Part shown: positions 34,938-43,248 of the stretch, one piece after another
Position numbering within the stretch: position 1 is the stretch's first letter
How the letters are laid out: the number at the start of each line of letters is the position of its first letter
Assembly (NCBI GenBank): GCA_900315975.1
Contig: ONBA01000006.1
Span: forward strand, 1 to 64,000
Reading direction: 5' to 3'
Source of the DNA: an uncultured Ruminococcus sp.
Lineage (GTDB): Bacteria; Bacillota_A; Clostridia; Oscillospirales; Ruminococcaceae
Length of the DNA: 64,000 bases
Notes under the pieces: generated by a model
What the model saw: the letters and a program-made list of their open reading frames with translations, nothing else
Database searches by the model: none
What the model was told of the DNA's origin: nothing
Translations under genes and position numbers: made by a program

Positions 34938-35654
34938 ATGAAATGCAGCTTTCTTATTGGTGACAGATTTGATGGGATAGGCAGAATACTTGCAGAAAAA
35001 CTCGTCTCACTCGGATTTGAGGCGCGATGTTGCAGTAATGACCCGGATACTATACTCAGTATCCTTGAGAAAGAGTATTATGACGGAGTAGTTTATAATA
35101 TAATCTATCAGAAAAAGGAAACGGCTGACCTGATTCGGCGTGTTAAGTCGCTGTATCCGGAAATAAAAATGTTCTTGCTGTCTTATTCAAGGTGTAAGTA
35201 CATTGAGGCTGAAATGTATAAGCTTGGAGCGACTGCTTTCATTGTGATGCCTGCTACAGTAGACTATATAAGCAAGGTCATCATGTATAACCGCTCCGAT
35301 ATCTGTGGACAGCTTATTATCCCTGAGATTGCGGAATTTTTGTGCAATAAGGGATTTTGCAGTGAGGTATCCGGATTTGAGTATATATGTATTGCGGTTG
35401 AGGAGTGTATAAAGTCGCCAGAGCTGCTTTCGGAGGTGACGCAGCAGCTGTATCCGCTTATAGCGGAAAAATGCGGCACTATGCCGCTGCTTGTTGAGCG
35501 TATGCTGCGGCATCTTGGTGAACTTGCAGTCAAGGACGGAGTCGGATTCAGGAATTTCAGCGGAGACTACCCTATTTCAAATCATGAAATGATAGCGGCT
35601 ATTGCAGACGAATTTGTTGAAACGTACAATATCTTTGATGAACCTGAAGAATAA
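34938..35654 (+). CDS. degenerate Spo0A paralogue (pseudo-response regulator)
   Basis: 238 aa, collinear with Spo0A at 13807-14562 over its full length. Receiver half: the acidic pair is Asp9-Arg10 (LIGDRFDG), the phosphoacceptor position is Asn54 (VVYNIIY), and the conserved Lys is Met104 (FIVMPA). So it cannot be phosphorylated in the usual way. DNA-binding half: helices align (SGFEYICIAVEECI; LLSEVTQQLYPLIAEK; SNHEMIAAIADEF), but the recognition segment [12 protein letters not shown] of Spo0A is TMPLLVERMLRH here and the GKPTNSEF loop is DYPISNHEM. GAGGTGA precedes the ATG. It may dimerise with Spo0A or act phosphorylation-independently; function inferred only. Confidence 0.75.
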   Translation: MKCSFLIGDRFDGIGRILAEKLVSLGFEARCCSNDPDTILSILEKEYYDGVVYNIIYQKKETADLIRRVKSLYPEIKMFLLSYSRCKYIEAEMYKLGATAFIVMPATVDYISKVIMYNRSDICGQLIIPEIAEFLCNKGFCSEVSGFEYICIAVEECIKSPELLSEVTQQLYPLIAEKCGTMPLLVERMLRHLGELAVKDGVGFRNFSGDYPISNHEMIAAIADEFVETYNIFDEPEE

Positions 35655-35690
35655 AAAACGCACGATACCTGTGGCATCGTGCGTTTTTTT
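35653..35690. terminator. bidirectional terminator between the Spo0A paralogue and metH
   Basis: ACGCACGAT (35658-35666) pairs with ATCGTGCGT (35676-35684), with A6 and T7 on the two sides giving T-runs on both strands. It touches both stop codons. Confidence 0.9.
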
Positions 35691-38064
35691 ATTCTCCGTA
35701 TACTTTTGCTGCGACATCTACGGACTGTTTTGCGTCCTTTGCGTAGAAATCCGCGTGTATCTGCTCGGCATATGAAGCTGTAAGGACAGCTCCGCCGACT
35801 ACAGTCTTACATTCCGGATACTGCTCATTCAGCAGCCGGATAGTCTCCGCCATAGAGCCGAGGGTAGTAGTCATAAGGGCGGAAAGTCCGACGAGTTTCA
35901 CCTTGTGCTCGATAGCTGTATCTACTATGAGCTGAGGGTCAACGTCCTTGCCGAGGTCGATAACAGTGAATCCGTAGCTGTCGAGCAGAACTTTCACTAT
36001 ATTTTTTCCGATATCATGGATATCACCTTTTACCGTCGCGAGTACGACCTTTCCCTTCGATACTGCTTCAGTATTTGAGAGCGAGAGCTTGTTCTTGATG
36101 ACCTCAAAGCAGGCTTGTGCAGCACCGGCAGTGAGTATCAGCTGAGGCAGGAATATCTTGCCCTTTTCAAATTTTTCACCTGCCGCATCGAGTGCGGGAA
36201 TGAGGTAGCTGTTGATTATTTCCATCGCATCAACTGTGTGAAGAAGCTCTTCCGCAGCCTTTACAGCGTCAGCTTTAAGTCCGTTTTCGACTGAGTAAAC
36301 GAGGTCGGGAGTACCCTTTTCCGCTGTTGCAGGAGCAGCCTTCGGCGCTGTGTCATCGTTTGCGTAAACGGCTATGAATTCGGCTGAATCGCGGTCGATA
36401 CCTGCAAGCAGGCGGTAAGCGCGTACAGCTCCGATTATTGAGGCTATGTTGGGGTTTATGATAGGAAGGTCGAGACCGCTGTGAAGAGCCATAGTAAGGA
36501 ATGTGCGGGTTATGAGTTCGCGGTTAGGCAGACCGAATGATATGTTTGATACACCGAGAACAGTATGCAGTCCGAGTTCGGTTTTTACGCGGTGCAGAGC
36601 GTTGAGAGTCTCCATGACACCGTCCTGCTCGGCTGATGCGGTAAGAGTAAGGCAGTCGATGAAGACATCTTCCTTAGGGATACCGTATGACATTGCACGT
36701 TCGAGGATTTTTTTTGCAATAGCAAATCTGCCCTCTGCGGTTTTCGGGATACCGCCCTTGTCGAGCGTAAGTCCGACTACTGCCGCACCGTATTTCTTCA
36801 CGAGCGGAAGTATATTATCAAGTGACTCGTCCTCACCGTTTACGGAGTTTACGATAGGTTTGCCGTTGTAAACGCGGAGTCCTGCTTCGAGTACCTCGGG
36901 GATAGTGGAATCAAGCTGTAACGGAGTATCGCATATACCCTGTATCGCCTTGACAGCTGTCACCATCATTTCCTTTTCGTCAATACCCGGCAGTCCCACG
37001 TTTACGTCGAGAATTTCGGCTCCTGCATGAATCTGCTCGACAGCCTGTCCGAGGATGTAGTCGATATCATGGGCGAGAAGAGCTTCCTTGAAGCGCTTTT
37101 TTCCGGTAGGGTTGATACGTTCGCCGATAACACGCGGCTGATTTATCTCTACGCAGCACACTGCTGAACAGACTGCACTTCCGCGTTTTACTTCGCGTTG
37201 TGTATACTCCTCACCGGAGAGTGCCTCTATAACTGCGGCAATATGTGCAGGAGTAGTTCCGCAGCAGCCGCCGAATATCTTGACTCCGGCATTTGCGAGC
37301 CTGACTGCACTTGCGGCAAACTCGTCAGGACCGACGTTGAATTTATTTGTAACAGGGTCGGGAAGTCCTGCATTAGGCTTTGCGATGACCGGCAGAACTG
37401 TAAGACTGCATATTTTATCAAGTACGGGGAAGAGTTCCTCCGGACCGAGTGAGCAGTTTACACCGATAGCGTCAACGCCAAGTCCTTCGAGTACTGCTAC
37501 CATACACTCTGCCGAAACACCGGTAAATGTACGCATATTTTCCTCGAATGTCATTGTCACGAGGACCGGCTTGTCGGAGTTTTCTTTTGCTGCGAGAACC
37601 GCTGCCTTGACCTCGTAAAGGTCGGTCATAGTCTCAATGACGATGACGTCGGCATCTGCTCCGGCAATCACGATTTCCTTGTAGCAGTCGTAGGCTTCCT
37701 CGAATCTGAGAGTTCCTGCGGGTTCGAGAAGCTGACCTATAGGACCGATATCAAGCGCCGTGAGAGCCTTTCCGGCGGCAGTTTTTTTTGCGTTCGCAAC
37801 ACCGGCAGACACGACCTCGGCAACGGTTTTTCCGCAGCCGCTGAGTTTGTATCTGTTTGCGCCGAAAGTGTTTGCATAGATTATATCAGCACCGCTTTCG
37901 ACGTATTGTCTGTGTATATCCATGATAGCTCCGGGGTTTTCAAGGTTGAGAAGCTCGGGTACATGACCCGTCTCAACTCCTGCCGCCTGTAGCATAGTTC
38001 CCATGCCGCCGTCGAGAATAACGAAGCTGTTTTTTTCGAGAAGTTCAAAGAATCGTCCGGACAT
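35689..38064 (-). CDS. metH: cobalamin-dependent methionine synthase lacking the reactivation domain
   Basis: 791 aa. Transfers methyl from methyltetrahydrofolate to homocysteine via B12. Homocysteine domain (1-290): ILDGGMGTMLQ, zinc Cys in GVNCSLGPEE and FGGCCGTTPAH. Pterin domain (about 310-570): IGERINPTGKKRFKEAL, ILDVNVGLPGIDE. B12 cap and Rossmann domains (about 590-791): the cobalt-ligand motif DIHDIGKNIV. The C-terminal AdoMet-binding reactivation domain of the roughly 1200-residue enzyme is absent; Bacillota often encode it separately, but no such gene is adjacent. It lies 14 bp after pheA in one operon. Confidence 0.93.
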   Translation of the reverse strand: MSGRFFELLEKNSFVILDGGMGTMLQAAGVETGHVPELLNLENPGAIMDIHRQYVESGADIIYANTFGANRYKLSGCGKTVAEVVSAGVANAKKTAAGKALTALDIGPIGQLLEPAGTLRFEEAYDCYKEIVIAGADADVIVIETMTDLYEVKAAVLAAKENSDKPVLVTMTFEENMRTFTGVSAECMVAVLEGLGVDAIGVNCSLGPEELFPVLDKICSLTVLPVIAKPNAGLPDPVTNKFNVGPDEFAASAVRLANAGVKIFGGCCGTTPAHIAAVIEALSGEEYTQREVKRGSAVCSAVCCVEINQPRVIGERINPTGKKRFKEALLAHDIDYILGQAVEQIHAGAEILDVNVGLPGIDEKEMMVTAVKAIQGICDTPLQLDSTIPEVLEAGLRVYNGKPIVNSVNGEDESLDNILPLVKKYGAAVVGLTLDKGGIPKTAEGRFAIAKKILERAMSYGIPKEDVFIDCLTLTASAEQDGVMETLNALHRVKTELGLHTVLGVSNISFGLPNRELITRTFLTMALHSGLDLPIINPNIASIIGAVRAYRLLAGIDRDSAEFIAVYANDDTAPKAAPATAEKGTPDLVYSVENGLKADAVKAAEELLHTVDAMEIINSYLIPALDAAGEKFEKGKIFLPQLILTAGAAQACFEVIKNKLSLSNTEAVSKGKVVLATVKGDIHDIGKNIVKVLLDSYGFTVIDLGKDVDPQLIVDTAIEHKVKLVGLSALMTTTLGSMAETIRLLNEQYPECKTVVGGAVLTASYAEQIHADFYAKDAKQSVDVAAKVYGE

Positions 38065-38078
38065 TTTGTGTCCCTCCT

Positions 38079-39197
38079 TTACGACTTAAAAGTTCCAAGG
38101 AAACGGAAATATTCAAGATTTGATGCAAGGTCGTTCATGACTGCCTTAACGCTCGGGTCGTCTATTCTGCCGCTGAAATCGAGATAGAACATTACATCGA
38201 AGCTGCCGTCCTTTACGGGTCTGCTTTCGATACGGAGAAGGTTCATGCCGTTAACGTAGAATTTAGTGAGGAGTCGGTAAAGACTACCTTCCGTATGCGG
38301 TATTTTCAGCATTACTGATATAGCATCGGCTTCCGGAGCAACTTGCAGATTGCGCGCGATACACACGAATCGGGTGCGGTTGAGTGAGCAGTCGGCGATG
38401 TCTTTTGCGAGGATATTGAGTCCGAGGCGCTCCGCACACTCAACTGAACAGATAGCTGCAAGCTTGTCGGCAGGGTCACTCTCAGCTACCATTGCAGCCG
38501 CAGTAGCGGTGTTGCCGTATTCGGCATTTTTGAGCTTGTGAGCGGTGAGATAATCGCAGCACTGTGCTATTGCCTGCGGGTGAGAGTACACTACAGCAAC
38601 ATCATCTGCGGATATATCGGCTTTTGCTGCGAGGCAGTGGTTTATCTCTACACATACTTCCCTTACCGTGTAAACGCTGAATTTAGCCATAAGGTCGTAT
38701 GTGCTGTTAACGCTTCCGGCAGTTGAATTATGCACCGGCAGAACTCCGTAGTCAAGCTCGCCTGACTGTACTGCTGCAAAAACGTCCTCGAATGTATTGT
38801 AGAAAACCGGCTGCTTATCGCCGAAAATAAGACGTGCGGCAGTTTCGGAATTAGCACCGGAAGTGCCCTGGCAGCCGATGCGTTTTGCTCCGGAAAAATC
38901 GGGGAGCGAGAAGTTGTAGTCAGGACTGTCGGTAAGCAGTTTTCTGTTTTGCAGGATCTTGCTGATGTCCATGATTGTCGTAAACAAAGCGGCAGTGCCT
39001 GTTTCGAGGGAAGGGTCTCCGGTAAGAGCCTTTATCCTGTCGATGACCTGCTGTTCACGTCCACCCTGAAAGACGGGCATATTGTGCAGTTTTTTGTAAT
39101 CTGCCACATCACGGCAGAGCTGCATACGGCTGAGGAAGAGTTCGAGTATCTGACTGTCTATATCATCTATTTTGTCGCGAAGCTGCTGAATTTCCAT
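38079..39197 (-). CDS. pheA: bifunctional chorismate mutase / prephenate dehydratase
   Basis: 372 aa. Makes phenylpyruvate from chorismate in two steps. Chorismate mutase AroQ domain, residues 1-80 (LRDKIDDIDSQILELFLSRM; ADYKK; REQQVIDRI). Prephenate dehydratase domain from about residue 107 (IGCQGTSGANSETAA; YGVLPVHNSTAGSV; the catalytic LNRTRF). Regulatory ACT domain near the end with LLRIESRPVKDGSFDVMFYLD, the phenylalanine feedback site. GGAGG lies just upstream of the ATG. First gene of the pheA-metH operon with promoter 39227-39255. The pairing with metH is unusual but both belong to amino-acid synthesis. Confidence 0.95.
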   Translation of the reverse strand: MEIQQLRDKIDDIDSQILELFLSRMQLCRDVADYKKLHNMPVFQGGREQQVIDRIKALTGDPSLETGTAALFTTIMDISKILQNRKLLTDSPDYNFSLPDFSGAKRIGCQGTSGANSETAARLIFGDKQPVFYNTFEDVFAAVQSGELDYGVLPVHNSTAGSVNSTYDLMAKFSVYTVREVCVEINHCLAAKADISADDVAVVYSHPQAIAQCCDYLTAHKLKNAEYGNTATAAAMVAESDPADKLAAICSVECAERLGLNILAKDIADCSLNRTRFVCIARNLQVAPEADAISVMLKIPHTEGSLYRLLTKFYVNGMNLLRIESRPVKDGSFDVMFYLDFSGRIDDPSVKAVMNDLASNLEYFRFLGTFKS

Positions 39198-39226
39198 AAA
39201 ATACCTCCGGAAAAATAATCACATAT

Positions 39227-39255
39227 ATTATATCACTTTAACGTTATAAAGTCAA
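39227..39255 (-). promoter_or_regulatory. promoter of pheA-metH
   Basis: Minus strand -35 TTGACT (39250-39255), 17-bp spacer, -10 TATAAT (39227-39232). Confidence 0.85.
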
Positions 39256-39261
39256 GGCAAT

Positions 39262-39295
39262 ACCGCACAAATCCATCAGGCGGACTTTGTGCGGT
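39262..39295 (-). terminator. hairpin after the LRR/transglutaminase/dockerin gene
   Basis: ACCGCACAAA (39262-39271) pairs with TTTGTGCGGT (39286-39295); inner TCC/GGA may extend it. No strong T-run on the minus strand. Confidence 0.55.
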
Positions 39296-39301
39296 GTTGT
39301 C

Positions 39302-41047
39302 TCAAGTACCGGATACAGCTTTTTTTCTGAGTGAGACCATGTCAAAACAATCGCATGAACCGTCGAAGTTGAGGTCGGCGAGAACTGCGTCATCAGCGGA
39401 AATTTCCTGCGCTCCGAGCAGATAGCGGCTGTATGTTACGAGGTCGGCAGCTCCGACTTTGCCGTCAGTGTTTACGTCCCCCATAGGGCAGTCGCAGACG
39501 GGCATAGTCTTGCACTGGAACGTGTGAAGTTCGGAAGGTTCTGTAAGGTGCCATGTTTTGTGACTTCCGCCGGCTTCAGTAAGTTCGCTGTCAGAGTGGA
39601 GAAACCAGTCCATATTCTTATTGAAATCGTCCCATGTAGAATCGGTATGGAGCCAGTGTCCGCCTATTTTAACAATGTTCCAAGCGTGGTCACTGCTGCA
39701 AACGTAGCATGATTCGATTCCTGCTTCATGGCACAAAAGATTCATTGCGCGGGCATATCCTTCGCATACGCTTGTGCCGGTGATAAATACCGAACTGTCT
39801 ACGTGGTTTGTGAGTGCACTGTAATGGGATTCATTCGGCTCGTATTCGGTATGGGCGCACACCCAGTCGTGGAGTACGCGGAGTTTCTCTATGTCAGTCA
39901 TATCGGGAGTTATCTCTTCTGCGACGACCTTTTTTATCGTGGCATTGATATAATCATTTATGAAGCCTACGTTGTCAACTGCTGCAAAATCACGCTTGAC
40001 GATGTCTTTTTTATCGGGGAAGAAGTCGCCGGACTCTTCATTGAAAACCGGTTCGTTGTTGATATTTCGCAGGTTTACACAGTTTGAGAAGCCTAAGCCT
40101 TCAATGCCGGACTCTGTGTCGTAATTGATATTTTCAAGCGAATTACAGCCGTAGAAAGCATTCTTTGAAAGAACGGGAGCAGCTTTGAATGTGATATCGC
40201 TGAGAGATTCACAGTTTCTGAAAGAATAGCCGTGAAGTTGGGTCTCACCTCTGAAATTAAGGAATTTGAGGTTTTCGCAGTGCGAAAATGCCGCCGTCAT
40301 AACATCGACATCCTGCGTGAAGTCGAGTTCAGTGAAACCGGTAGAAGCGAACGAATTTCCGCCGAATTCTATAAATCTGCATTCCGGCGGGAAACAGAGT
40401 TCGGTCAGCTTCGGACAATTTGCAAAAGCGGGAGTATCTATGGTGAATTTTTCACCGAGGTTTTTGAAGCTGACTTTGCGCAGTTCCGGATTATTGGCAA
40501 AATTCAGATTTGTGGAACCGCGCCAATCCGGCAGAGGTTTCGGTATTTCGAGTTCTTCTATGGCTGTGTCTTTAAATTTTGACTGGTAATGGAAACATAT
40601 CTCGTCACCCTCGAAAACGAGCTTTTTCAGATGCGGAAAGAAGTCTAACGACATATCTGAATCCTTGACGGAAGCCGGTATAACGAGTGAAGACAAGGGC
40701 CTTTTATAGCTGTCTATTTCCTTTGCTTCCGGAAATTCTTCGTAGTAACTATCATCAGTCCAGCAGCAAAAAACGTCCTCGAGACGCTGTACGGGCAACC
40801 CCTCGATTTCAGAAGGGATAACAATATCAGTTTCATCGCCGTTATATGCGAAAATACAGATGTGTTTATCATAGCTTACAGATTCGTCACTGATGAAATA
40901 ATCCCATGCCCCGTCCTCAGTAGTACCATCATCGGTGTAATTAACAGCCCAGTTTTCAAGGGCTGATGCACTTGATAAATCAACAGCAAAAGCAGAAATC
41001 AAGGCTGCCGCTGACGTTGCCGCGGCGATTTTTTTAATAAACTTCAT
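39302..41047 (-). CDS. secreted leucine-rich-repeat and transglutaminase-like protein with C-terminal dockerin
   Basis: 581 aa. Signal peptide (MKFIKKIAAATSAAALISA, cut near SASA). Residues about 60-340 are BspA-type (LRR_5) repeats such as LTELCFPP, FTELDFTQD, LKFLNFRG, LSDITFKA, LENINYD. A transglutaminase-like cysteine peptidase domain follows with Cys428 (GTSVCEGYARAMNLL), His in SDHAWNIV and Asp in HTDSTWDD. The final 60 residues are a dockerin with calcium loops DVNTDGKVGAAD and DLNFDGSCDCFD. Such combinations occur in ruminococcal cellulosomes; the target is unknown. GGAGG lies 6 nt before the ATG; the promoter has a palindromic spacer. Confidence 0.88.
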   Translation of the reverse strand: MKFIKKIAAATSAAALISAFAVDLSSASALENWAVNYTDDGTTEDGAWDYFISDESVSYDKHICIFAYNGDETDIVIPSEIEGLPVQRLEDVFCCWTDDSYYEEFPEAKEIDSYKRPLSSLVIPASVKDSDMSLDFFPHLKKLVFEGDEICFHYQSKFKDTAIEELEIPKPLPDWRGSTNLNFANNPELRKVSFKNLGEKFTIDTPAFANCPKLTELCFPPECRFIEFGGNSFASTGFTELDFTQDVDVMTAAFSHCENLKFLNFRGETQLHGYSFRNCESLSDITFKAAPVLSKNAFYGCNSLENINYDTESGIEGLGFSNCVNLRNINNEPVFNEESGDFFPDKKDIVKRDFAAVDNVGFINDYINATIKKVVAEEITPDMTDIEKLRVLHDWVCAHTEYEPNESHYSALTNHVDSSVFITGTSVCEGYARAMNLLCHEAGIESCYVCSSDHAWNIVKIGGHWLHTDSTWDDFNKNMDWFLHSDSELTEAGGSHKTWHLTEPSELHTFQCKTMPVCDCPMGDVNTDGKVGAADLVTYSRYLLGAQEISADDAVLADLNFDGSCDCFDMVSLRKKAVSGT

Positions 41048-41080
41048 GCAGGCACCTCCTTTATGTTTCCTGTTGATTAG

Positions 41081-41109
41081 ATTTTATCACACATAGAGTG
41101 TGATGTCAA
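41081..41109 (-). promoter_or_regulatory. promoter of the LRR/dockerin gene with a palindrome filling the spacer
   Basis: Minus strand -35 TTGACA (41104-41109), -10 TAAAAT (41081-41086). The 17-bp spacer (41087-41103) is TCACAC-ATAGA-GTGTGA, a perfect 6+5+6 inverted repeat, the classic position for a repressor operator. Confidence 0.8.
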
Positions 41110-41211
41110 CCGGATATAGCGCTGTAAAGCGTGATATCAAGCGAGTGAGGATAAACAATCCGGCAGCGTGTTGGTTAAAATAAAAATAAATTAATTCCCA
41201 TAAATAAAAGG

Positions 41212-41241
41212 TTGCAATGGACGGCTGATTTGTGTTATAAT
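41212..41241 (+). promoter_or_regulatory. promoter of the ruvC-led cluster
   Basis: -35 TTGCAA (41212-41217), 18-bp spacer, -10 TATAAT (41236-41241). The rest of the 270-bp gap 41048-41317 holds the divergent promoter and nothing else recognised. Confidence 0.7.
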
Positions 41242-41317
41242 AATAATGTATATGGTGAGACAGTATGACTATGCGCAGATTTATAGTAAATATATTTTAC
41301 AGGTATAGGTGTTGCAT

Positions 41318-41803
41318 TTGAAGAATATTCGTATATTAGGCGTAGACCCCGGCTATGCAATAGTCGGATTCGGTGTACTCGACTATGATGGTATAAAATT
41401 CACTCCGATAGAGTACGGTGCTATCCTCACGGAAGCACACACTCCTTTCCCCGACAGGCTTAAAGCTATCCACACTGATATGGAGTTCATATTTGAAAAA
41501 TACGCTCCTGAGTGCATGGCTATAGAAAAGCTCTATTTCACGTCGAATCAGAAAACCGGTATAGACGTCGCACAGGCAAGAGGCGTTACGGTGCTTTCTG
41601 CTGCCGAAAGAAACGTGCCGATATATGAGTATACACCTCTTCAGGTGAAATCCGCCGTAGTCGGCTACGGCAAAGCTGAAAAGAAACAGGTCATGGAAAT
41701 GACTCGTCAGCTTCTCAATCTTGCGCAGATACCCAAACCCGACGATGCGGCTGACGCTCTTGCAATAGCGATTTGCCACGGACACTCAACTCGTTGGGGA
41801 TGA
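41318..41803 (+). CDS. ruvC: Holliday junction endodeoxyribonuclease RuvC
   Basis: 161 aa. Resolves Holliday junctions with RuvAB. Acidic catalytic residues are present: ILGVDPGYAIVGFG, MAIEKLYF and PDDAADALAIAICH. The chosen TTG at 41318 has AGGTG 6 nt upstream and gives MKNIRILGVDPG; a GTG at 41309 with AGGT 4 nt upstream is the alternative and adds three residues. First gene of a long plus-strand cluster, 17 bp before ruvA. Confidence 0.93.
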   Translation: MKNIRILGVDPGYAIVGFGVLDYDGIKFTPIEYGAILTEAHTPFPDRLKAIHTDMEFIFEKYAPECMAIEKLYFTSNQKTGIDVAQARGVTVLSAAERNVPIYEYTPLQVKSAVVGYGKAEKKQVMEMTRQLLNLAQIPKPDDAADALAIAICHGHSTRWG

Positions 41804-41820
41804 TAAAGGAGTAAAAACTA

Positions 41821-42435
41821 ATGATATACAGTGTACGCGGAAAACTCATAGTCAAAGAGCTCGGACTCGCAGTAGTTGAATGCGGCGGAGTAGGTTACAG
41901 CTGCCGTACTTCCTATAGCACGGTTGCGCAGCTCGGCGAAATCGGAAGTGAGGTTACGCTCTATACATACCTCTATGTCCGTGAGGACGCGGTTGAATTG
42001 TTCGGATTTGCAACAATGCAGGAACTCAGCTGTTTCAGGCTGCTTATATCAGTATCCGGCATAGGTCCGAAGGCTGCTACGGCTATACTCTCGGATATGA
42101 CACCGGAGAAATTTGCATTCATAGTTGCTTCCGGCGACAGCAAGGCTTTCACAAAAACAAAGGGAATCGGTGCAAAAACGGCACAGAGGATAGTCCTCGA
42201 ACTTAAAGATAAAATATCGTCGGAGTCGCTCGGCGGTTCTGTTGCAAAGGACGCCGCAGACTTCTCAGCAATGCCGCAGGGTGCGGTAACATCAGCTGTA
42301 TCAGAAGCTATGGAGGCTCTTATGGTACTCGGTTACTCGCAGGGCGAGGTCGCTCCGATACTCGGCAAGCTTGACCAGTCGCTCGATACGCAGGACCTCA
42401 TTAAAGAGACATTGAGGATAATGGCCGCTAAATAA
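41821..42435 (+). CDS. ruvA: Holliday junction branch migration protein RuvA
   Basis: 204 aa. Binds the four-way junction and recruits RuvB. OB-fold start MIYSVRGKLIVKELGLAVVE, followed by the helix-hairpin-helix block FRLLISVSGIGPKAATAILS and FTKTKGIGAKTAQRIVLELKDK; a short C-terminal RuvB-binding domain (ALMVLGYSQGEV). AAAGGAG lies just upstream. Size and motifs match the family. Confidence 0.96.
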   Translation: MIYSVRGKLIVKELGLAVVECGGVGYSCRTSYSTVAQLGEIGSEVTLYTYLYVREDAVELFGFATMQELSCFRLLISVSGIGPKAATAILSDMTPEKFAFIVASGDSKAFTKTKGIGAKTAQRIVLELKDKISSESLGGSVAKDAADFSAMPQGAVTSAVSEAMEALMVLGYSQGEVAPILGKLDQSLDTQDLIKETLRIMAAK

Positions 42436-42492
42436 AGCTCTATTCCCGATCATTTTAATATATACATTCAGACAGAAAGGACAGGATCATAT

Positions 42493-43227
42493 ATGATGAA
42501 CCTTGACGAGCTGCTTAAAGCGGCTATAAAAGACCCGTCAAAGCGTTCTTTATTCTTGCAGACTCTTATAAAAAGCGATGTTTACGTAATCTGCAAGAAT
42601 CCGGTAAAAAGAGAACGAGGCAGAGAAGAAGGCGGTATACAGCTCGAACTCATCACTACGCAGAACCCCGAGGGCGATATTTTTATCCCGTTTTTTACAA
42701 GCTACCGCTCACTTCAGCAGTTCGCAAAGAGATATGTTGACTGCTACAAGATAAATTGTCTGCGTCTTTTCGACCTTATACAGTCGGTTTCGGCAGTTCT
42801 CAACCCCAACTCCTACGGCAAGGAATTCTCATCGCAGGAGATAAAGAGTATTCTCATGATAGCAAGAAATCTCAAGATAAAGGCTATCTCATATAACGAG
42901 GCTGATACAATCAGCTATCGTCCGTGTGAACACTCCGTTGCACATCTCACAAAGGCTGCAACGAAATTCCTTTCAAAGCAGCCGAATGTAGACCGTGCTT
43001 TCATCATGGAGATGATAAAAGGCTGCGAAAGACCTCAGCTGCTGATAGTCCTTGATATGATAGGCAGCACCCGAAAGCTCTTTGTACCGCTTTCAAAGTA
43101 TCTCTCCAAGACCGTCAAGGCGAATGAGCACCTCTGCTTCATAAGCTATGAACAGGATATGGGCAAGAAGGCGGCTGCTACAGTTGAGCCGTTTTATGTC
43201 CGCAAGAAGCGTTATTTCGAGAGATAA
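42493..43227 (+). CDS. SseB-like protein
   Basis: 244 aa. The N-terminal region follows the SseB pattern: SDVYVICKNP, LELITTQNPEGDIFIPFFTSYRSLQQFAKR, split here only for reading, then VLNPNSYGKEFSSQEI, with the conserved Asn-Pro near the end of the domain. A C-terminal SseB_C-like domain follows (RAFIMEMIKGCERPQLLIVLD). The family is named for serine sensitivity in E. coli; the molecular role is unknown. Here it splits ruvA from ruvB, 57 bp after ruvA and 21 bp before ruvB. AAAGGA precedes the ATG. Confidence 0.75.
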   Translation: MMNLDELLKAAIKDPSKRSLFLQTLIKSDVYVICKNPVKRERGREEGGIQLELITTQNPEGDIFIPFFTSYRSLQQFAKRYVDCYKINCLRLFDLIQSVSAVLNPNSYGKEFSSQEIKSILMIARNLKIKAISYNEADTISYRPCEHSVAHLTKAATKFLSKQPNVDRAFIMEMIKGCERPQLLIVLDMIGSTRKLFVPLSKYLSKTVKANEHLCFISYEQDMGKKAAATVEPFYVRKKRYFER

Positions 43228-43248
43228 GCGAAGGGAGCGTTCAGAAAT

